A program made the translations under genes and the position numbers. The notes beneath the pieces were generated by a model. The model worked only from the letters and a program-made list of their open reading frames with translations, was not told where the DNA came from and did no database searches. Shown piece by piece: positions 7,110 through 11,211 of a stretch of DNA of 11,211 bases; the first letter of the stretch is position 1; each line of letters opens with the position of its first letter. Source of the stretch: Candidatus Bathyarchaeota archaeon (GTDB lineage Archaea > Asgardarchaeota > Lokiarchaeia > Sigyniarchaeales > Sigyniarchaeaceae); NCBI GenBank assembly GCA_014729935.1, contig WJJB01000371.1:1-11211 (forward strand), written 5' to 3'.

Positions 7110-8543
7110 ATGGAAGAACTAAAGGAAAAATTGTCCACTATTTTTGGAAAAGACCGGGTTACTTCAAATCAAGTCGATCTATACCCGTACTCGTATGACA
7201 TGACCGAGTGTTCCCCCGGCATGCCGGATTTCGTGGTGATTCCTGAAAATAATCAACAGCTTGTCCAGCTCGTTTCCTTGGCAAATGAATGCAAAATACC
7301 GCTTATACCATATATATCCGGCAATAATGTAGGCGGTTTGACCATTCCTCACCACGGGGGAATCATTATCGATTTCGGCAAGAAAATGAACCGCATTCTT
7401 CACGTGAACGAGGACATGATGTATGCTTTACTGGAACCAGGTGTCACTTTCGGCCAGTTAAAAAAATACTTGGATAATAACCATTCAAACCTTCGATATA
7501 GTTATCCATTTGCCCCACCATATGCCAGCGTCGTTGGTAATGCCATTTTAAGCGGAATGAATAATTTATCATGCAAAATCGGTTCCATGGGCGATTCGAT
7601 AAATGGTCTCGAAGTCATTACCGGAATGGGGGAAATCGCCCGGATCGGCTCCTGTTTTTATGGAAAGGAGCATTCTGACCCGGGATCATGGTGGTGCAGG
7701 TATCCAATGCCAGATCTACTTGGTCTCTTCGTGAACTGGCAAGGCATGACGGGGCTAGTCACTAAATGCGCTGTCCAGCTTTGGCCAAATCCCCGCATTC
7801 AAAAATGTTACATGGTTATCATGTTTGGTCTCACGGATATCGTGGACGTGTTACAGGAGGTGGGTCGTTCTGAAATCGTGGATGATATCTCCGCGGTAAA
7901 TACTGAAGTCATAAAAATGACGTGTGAAATCCCCGAACCCGTGAAAATACCCGGTGAACCAGATTTCGCAGCAATCTTGCCCATCACTGCCAAGACAGAG
8001 AAAATGATGCAGGCAAAAGAGGAAATTCTTCATCAGGTGGTTGATGAAATGCGGGAAAAGGGAATCCAGATTCTCTTGATTGATTTTCTTGAATTTGCCA
8101 AGATCTTCAATCTTCGCGTGAGGTGTTACCATGATCTACCTGCAGTTATTCTTTCACTCGTTGAATATTCTGGACTTACGTGGTTTGGAAGTTATGCGCC
8201 GATGCATGAGATGAAATTGCTTATACAGAAAGTTTACTCGATTTTCAATGAGCATGGAATCCCTCCCTTCATTTACATGAAAAGCATGAAAAGTGGGCAT
8301 TATGCAATTTTCCGGCCCATCATTCGTTACAAGAAATTCAAGGAGGAGAAAAAAGTTCACATGTTGCTAGAGGAAATTGCGGAAACGTGCATCAACCTTG
8401 GATGCATTCCTTATAAAACCCCTGCGTGGATGACAGAGAAAATGCGCAAAGTGATCAATCCAGGATGGTTGCAGCTCTTCGAGAGAATAAAAAAATGCAT
8501 GGATCCTAACAATATCTTCAATCCGGGGAGGTGGAACACGTGA
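7110..8543 (+). CDS. FAD-dependent oxidoreductase of the vanillyl-alcohol oxidase / 4-cresol dehydrogenase type
   Basis: A 477-residue flavoprotein with the FAD_binding_4 (PCMH-type) domain. The FAD region shows PYISGNNVGG (67-76), IDFGKKMNRILHVNE (87-101), LEPGVTFGQL (108-117), VVGNAILSG (141-149) and LEVITGMGE (167-175). The wording GKKMNRILxVN...EPGVTFxxLxxYL, DLLGLFVNWQGMTGLVTKCAVQLWPNPR (202-229, given in part) and the C-terminal YKT...ERIKKCMDPNNIFNPG (435-473) match vanillyl-alcohol oxidase and 4-cresol dehydrogenase more closely than GlcD or Dld. Y435-K436 falls where the oxidase has its phenolate-binding Tyr-Arg. The GHYA motif (396-399) lies near its covalent FAD site. It likely oxidises an alcohol, hydroxy acid or phenol and hands electrons to the Fe-S protein encoded next. 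A general GlcD-like 2-hydroxyacid dehydrogenase remains the main alternative. Confidence 0.85.
   Translation: MEELKEKLSTIFGKDRVTSNQVDLYPYSYDMTECSPGMPDFVVIPENNQQLVQLVSLANECKIPLIPYISGNNVGGLTIPHHGGIIIDFGKKMNRILHVNEDMMYALLEPGVTFGQLKKYLDNNHSNLRYSYPFAPPYASVVGNAILSGMNNLSCKIGSMGDSINGLEVITGMGEIARIGSCFYGKEHSDPGSWWCRYPMPDLLGLFVNWQGMTGLVTKCAVQLWPNPRIQKCYMVIMFGLTDIVDVLQEVGRSEIVDDISAVNTEVIKMTCEIPEPVKIPGEPDFAAILPITAKTEKMMQAKEEILHQVVDEMREKGIQILLIDFLEFAKIFNLRVRCYHDLPAVILSLVEYSGLTWFGSYAPMHEMKLLIQKVYSIFNEHGIPPFIYMKSMKSGHYAIFRPIIRYKKFKEEKKVHMLLEEIAETCINLGCIPYKTPAWMTEKMRKVINPGWLQLFERIKKCMDPNNIFNPGRWNT
8527..8533 (+). promoter_or_regulatory. Strong Shine-Dalgarno site deciding the Fe-S protein start
   Basis: GGAGGTG lies inside the 3' end of the flavoprotein gene, six bases before a GTG at 8540 that overlaps the flavoprotein stop as GTGA. 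It is the clearest ribosome binding site in the window. It selects GTG 8540 over the in-frame GTG at 8531, which overlaps the site itself. Confidence 0.75.
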
Positions 8544-9730
8544 ATGGTAGGCCGGACTTAACCAATGTACAAGTGAATGGAAGGGAATACCTTGAAATGG
8601 CCTTTAACAGGTGTATCAAGTGTTCCACGTGCAAGTATAGCTACAAGCTCTTCGATCAATCTTGCCCTTCAGGTGAAAAGTTCCTATTCGAATCATACTG
8701 GGCATCAGGACGAATCAGGATAGCCAAGGGACTTGTTAATGGTGATTTAGCATGGAATGACAAGTTGATCGATCCCATTTTTGCCTGCACGACCTGTGGG
8801 GCTTGCGCTGCTTCATGTCAAGCCCCGCATGCAGATTTCATCGTTGATATCATCGAATCTTTGAGGGAATTAACTGTAAAGCATGTAGGTCCTGGACCAC
8901 ATCAAGAAAAGATTAAGGAAAGGACGAGGGTACACAAAAATCCATACGGGGAAGATAATTCAGATAATCGTGCATTGAAAACCAAGCATGGATTACCAGA
9001 CAAGGCAGAATGGGTGTATTTCATCGGATGCACTTCCAATTACCGCCGGAAAAGGGTACGTGATGCCACACTTTCTTTCCTAAAAAAAATTGATATTGGT
9101 TTCACATTGGTGGATGAATATTGTTGCTCGAGCCCTCTCCTCCGAACAGGCCAGGTAGAAATTGTTGAAGAGCTCATGCACCACAATATCCAAGTGATTA
9201 ACGATGCCGGAGCCACAAAGGTCGTAACCTCGTGTGCAGGATGTTTCCGGACACTCTGCAAAGATTATGAGAAATTTAACATGGAAAAACGATTCGAGGT
9301 ATATCACTTAACGGATCTGGTTGCAGATTTGCTTCAAAAGGGTAAATTAGAGTTTAAATCAAGCATTTCCAAGCAAATTACCTATCACGATCCATGCCAT
9401 CTTGGACGGCACATGAATTCATTTGAAACTCCCCGGTTGATCATTCAAAGCTTGCCTGGTGTCAACCTCGTGGAGATGCGTCGCAACCGGCAACACGCGT
9501 GGTGTTGCGGGGCAGGGGGTGGAGTGAAAATCGCATATCCAGACTGGAGTGTCGAAGTGGCAAGGGAACGGTTGGAAGAAGCGAAGGAAACGGGTGCATC
9601 GATAGTCACATCCACCTGCCCTTTTTGTAAAACCAACTTGGAAGATGCAAACAAGCAATTCTCGATGGGATTCCAAATCATGGATCTTGTCGAAATTTTG
9701 GATAATTTAGAATTAAACGTCAAGAAATGA
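8540..9730 (+). CDS. HdrD/GlcF-like iron-sulfur protein with two CCG domains
   Basis: A 396-residue electron-transfer subunit. The N-terminal ferredoxin part has C25, C28, C31 and C42, followed by a canonical second [4Fe-4S] motif at C83, C86, C89 and C93. Then come two CCG (cysteine-rich) domains as in heterodisulfide reductase HdrD, GlcF and LutA: C164, C195-C196, C232, C235; and C286, C322-C323 (WCCGAGGG), C360, C363. In this family such domains carry noncubane clusters or pass electrons to quinone, a disulfide or membrane carriers. Two oddities are seen. The fourth Cys of the first cluster is ten residues after the third instead of three. The first CCG domain reads CCSS where CCG is usual. 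The GTGA overlap with the flavoprotein gene shows translational coupling, so the two probably form one complex. Confidence 0.9.
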   Translation: MNGRPDLTNVQVNGREYLEMAFNRCIKCSTCKYSYKLFDQSCPSGEKFLFESYWASGRIRIAKGLVNGDLAWNDKLIDPIFACTTCGACAASCQAPHADFIVDIIESLRELTVKHVGPGPHQEKIKERTRVHKNPYGEDNSDNRALKTKHGLPDKAEWVYFIGCTSNYRRKRVRDATLSFLKKIDIGFTLVDEYCCSSPLLRTGQVEIVEELMHHNIQVINDAGATKVVTSCAGCFRTLCKDYEKFNMEKRFEVYHLTDLVADLLQKGKLEFKSSISKQITYHDPCHLGRHMNSFETPRLIIQSLPGVNLVEMRRNRQHAWCCGAGGGVKIAYPDWSVEVARERLEEAKETGASIVTSTCPFCKTNLEDANKQFSMGFQIMDLVEILDNLELNVKK

Positions 9731-9731
9731 T

Positions 9732-9830
9732 ATGGCTTGTGGTATTGAGGCATGGTCCGATATTCTCAAAAAATATCGTGAACGAAATGGTATGAAATAT
9801 TCCTTGGGGGATTATACGCTTTTAAATTGA
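9732..9830 (+). CDS. Possible 32-residue small protein after the redox operon
   Basis: A short ATG-started frame begins one base after the stop of the Fe-S protein gene and encodes 32 residues with a helix-like middle (WSDILKKYRERNGMKY). The tight spacing would allow translational coupling, and the composition looks protein-like. No Shine-Dalgarno site is visible, and a frame this short can arise by chance, so this is a candidate only. No known family is recognised. Confidence 0.25.
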   Translation: MACGIEAWSDILKKYRERNGMKYSLGDYTLLN

Positions 9831-9876
9831 TTCGATATCCCTGTACTTCTTCTTCTTTTCAAACAAATGGGATAAA

Positions 9877-9906
9877 TCCATGATTATTGCAACATGGAGC
9901 TTTTTT
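9877..9906 (+). terminator. Terminator-like hairpin followed by T6
   Basis: TCCATG (9877-9882) is the exact complement of CATGGA (9893-9898), with a ten-base loop. A T6 run (9901-9906) starts two bases after the stem. It lies about 150 bp past the Fe-S protein gene and would suit the end of the redox operon. The stem is only six pairs. Confidence 0.5.
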
Positions 9907-10137
9907 AGGGCTGATATTTAACGAAAATACAAGGAAAAGCCACTTTCGTAAAAGAGATCAATCATTTCATTTATATGCCCCACAGGTAAAGTAATAGCGA
10001 GCAAGCAATTGAACCGAAGGAATGGTGCGCCTTGTTGCCTTCCTTCACTTTGGGAAGATGTTGTGAAAAGGGGCATGAATTCCCTCCATGTATCGAGCAT
10101 GGGATATCATGGTGGTTCGATTGATACTCGAGAATCC

Positions 10138-10164
10138 CTGGTGGCTGTGCTACAAATCCACCAG
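10138..10164. repeat. Perfect 7-bp inverted repeat upstream of the FucI-like gene
   Basis: CTGGTGG (10138-10144) and CCACCAG (10158-10164) are perfect complements with 13 bases between them, ending 42 bp before the FucI-like ATG. A further TGGTGG lies at 10110-10115. This is the size and place of an operator for a dimeric sugar regulator, or of a stem in the mRNA leader. Confidence 0.45.
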
Positions 10165-10206
10165 ATCAATGAATAAAGCAACACTATCCAAGAGAGGAAG
10201 AATAAG

Positions 10207-11211
10207 ATGGTAACGGAATTGAAAGATGGCACGCGAGTGCACGTTGGATTCCTTTTCAAGCATAATGCAATGTTTCCATATTTTGGAATGAACGGGGAAG
10301 CCAGGCGTGATTTCCTTCTTGATAAATTGAAGAAGGAGGTTGATGGAATTGAGTTCGTCGGTGGCGATATCATTTCTGACATTGAGGAAATCGAGGATGT
10401 GGAAGACGAAGAAGATATTGATGGAATATTGGTGTATGTTATAACTTCAACCATCTGGCCCTTTCCGATATGGAGCCTGCGGAAGGATGCAGACGTGGAT
10501 ATCTATCGGAAGAAACCCATGGTGGTTGCCACTGATTTCTTGGGTGGGTTTTACCCTGTCGTGGACTTCAACCAATTCGCCAGGGATAATAACCTTCCCG
10601 TGATCACGGTCCAATCCTCGGACTTCAATGACATCAAGAAGGCCCTGCACAAGATCAAGGTTATCCACTCGATGAAGCAATCCAAGATCCTTTCGGTTGG
10701 TCTAAAGGAACCCCCAGAAGGTTCTGGTTTATGGGTGCAAGAATTGATAAATGGGGAACCCATGATTTCTTGGCGAACCGATCCGGAAGGATACAAGAGT
10801 GCAGTGAAGAGCGTCTTCGGCCCCGAGATCAATTACATGAGCGCGGAAGATTTCAAGGGGAAATATTACGACGTGATCCCCGATATGGAGGTTGAAGCCG
10901 AGGCAGATGATTGGATCAATGGCGCCATGAAAGTTCAAGTCCGAAATAGGGATTGGGTTAATCGAATGGCCCGCATGTACCTTTCCATGAAAAAAGCCGC
11001 GGAAGAAGATAAGTTTGATGCGATACAAATGGATTGTCGGACGGCCCCTGCTCAAACCATAATGGAGATACCCATGAAAGAACGTGGTATCGAGCTTTAT
11101 GGATTCGAGAAACCTGCTTGGGAATTCCTTAAGAAAATCGGCGCCATTCCCACGTTCCCCTGTGGTGCTAATGGTAGGCTCACCAGTGAGGGAATTCCAT
11201 CGGTTGGGGAA
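10207..11211 (+). CDS. L-fucose isomerase-like protein (COG2407 type), 3' end beyond window
   Basis: 335 residues are visible and the frame is open at the right edge. It resembles the fucose/arabinose isomerase superfamily, which interconverts aldoses and ketoses with a divalent metal in the cytoplasm. Seen: GILVYVITSTIWP (73-85), the strand and loop typical of the N-terminal domain; KKPMVVATDF (102-111); FDAIQMDCR (270-278); and PCGANGRLTSEGIPSVGE (318-335), equal to the family's C-terminal CxAxsxLxxEGIPxxxExD. The last Glu probably is a metal ligand. A very acidic run lies at 57-72 (IEEIEDVEDEED). The start ATG has GAGG nine bases upstream (10194-10197), and an in-frame stop at 10174-10176 rules out a longer start. 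The sugar is unknown; fucose or arabinose isomerase activity cannot be assumed for COG2407 members. Confidence 0.85.
   Translation, partial: MVTELKDGTRVHVGFLFKHNAMFPYFGMNGEARRDFLLDKLKKEVDGIEFVGGDIISDIEEIEDVEDEEDIDGILVYVITSTIWPFPIWSLRKDADVDIYRKKPMVVATDFLGGFYPVVDFNQFARDNNLPVITVQSSDFNDIKKALHKIKVIHSMKQSKILSVGLKEPPEGSGLWVQELINGEPMISWRTDPEGYKSAVKSVFGPEINYMSAEDFKGKYYDVIPDMEVEAEADDWINGAMKVQVRNRDWVNRMARMYLSMKKAAEEDKFDAIQMDCRTAPAQTIMEIPMKERGIELYGFEKPAWEFLKKIGAIPTFPCGANGRLTSEGIPSVGE

Larger units (their letters stand above)
9831..10206. other. Intergenic region with hairpins, before the FucI-like gene
   Basis: This 376-bp stretch has no gene I can support. It contains a pyrimidine tract (about 9842-9859), a terminator-like hairpin with T6 (9877-9906), and two perfect 7-bp inverted repeats (10016-10046 and 10138-10164). 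A plus-strand frame open from 9952 to 10173 has 74 codons but no ATG near its left end. A 60-codon minus-strand frame (9918-10100) overlaps it. Either could be a remnant, but neither shows a recognisable motif. Confidence 0.4.

Noticed and set aside
8531..8539. GTG at 8531 as start of the Fe-S protein
   Set aside because: It overlaps the GGAGGTG ribosome binding site, whereas GTG at 8540 has correct spacing and forms the GTGA overlap with the upstream stop.
9918..10100. A 60-codon minus-strand frame between the Fe-S gene and the FucI-like gene
   Set aside because: It overlaps an equally long plus-strand frame and the hairpin at 10016-10046; no motif or promoter is seen. Not strong enough for a gene call.
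10111..10130. GGTTCGATT, resembling a tRNA T-loop
   Set aside because: The flanking bases do not form a five-pair T-stem, and no acceptor stem, D-arm or anticodon arm could be placed around it.
1..11211. Defence system, CRISPR array, prophage or insertion sequence
   Set aside because: No repeat-spacer pattern, transposase, integrase, nuclease-helicase cassette or terminal inverted repeats were found. All confident genes are metabolic, RNA-related or transport genes.

Overview
The window reads as a piece of an archaeal chromosome. The main support is an exosome subunit of the Csl4 type with its C-terminal zinc ribbon, next to a METTL5/COG2263-type RNA methylase, a neighbourhood known from archaeal exosome gene clusters. 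It also holds an archaeal-style RNase III-like small protein and a stand-alone SCP2 domain. Starts tend to have AT-rich TATA-like boxes about 45-60 bp upstream and weak or absent Shine-Dalgarno sites. The lineage cannot be fixed from this stretch; a sugar-using anaerobic archaeon (for example of Asgard or Bathyarchaeia type) would fit, but that is inference. No tRNA, rRNA, CRISPR array, insertion sequence or integrase was seen.

Left part (1-2631), central carbon metabolism: the 3' end of a GlmS-like double-SIS sugar isomerase enters from the left edge. A complete enolase follows behind a hairpin and a TATA-like box. The METTL5-type methyltransferase lies on the minus strand, and its stop codon is one base from that of enolase.

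Middle part (2640-4665), RNA biology: csl4 is divergent from the methyltransferase. It is followed by a tiny KH-like protein where many archaea carry rpoL, then by a two-gene unit of an acidic unknown protein and an RNase III-fold-like protein lacking one catalytic glutamate. A hairpin sits in the convergent gap before a minus-strand GPH-family sugar:cation symporter (4797-6218).

Right part (6285-11211): after a 344-bp divergent promoter region comes a plus-strand operon. It encodes an SCP2-like lipid-binding protein, a flavoprotein resembling the vanillyl-alcohol oxidase / 4-cresol dehydrogenase subfamily, and an HdrD/GlcF-like iron-sulfur protein. The last two are joined by a 4-base GTGA overlap with a strong Shine-Dalgarno site. 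A 32-codon reading frame follows one base after the operon. A 376-bp stretch then carries a terminator-like hairpin with a T6 run and two perfect 7-bp inverted repeats. Last is an L-fucose isomerase-like gene that runs off the right edge.

The window combines sugar import and interconversion (GPH transporter, FucI-like and SIS isomerases, enolase), RNA processing and modification genes, and a redox operon. The redox operon is the most interesting part: it pairs a VAO-type flavoprotein with an HdrD-type Fe-S protein and a lipid-binding partner, rather than with cytochrome c or oxygen.
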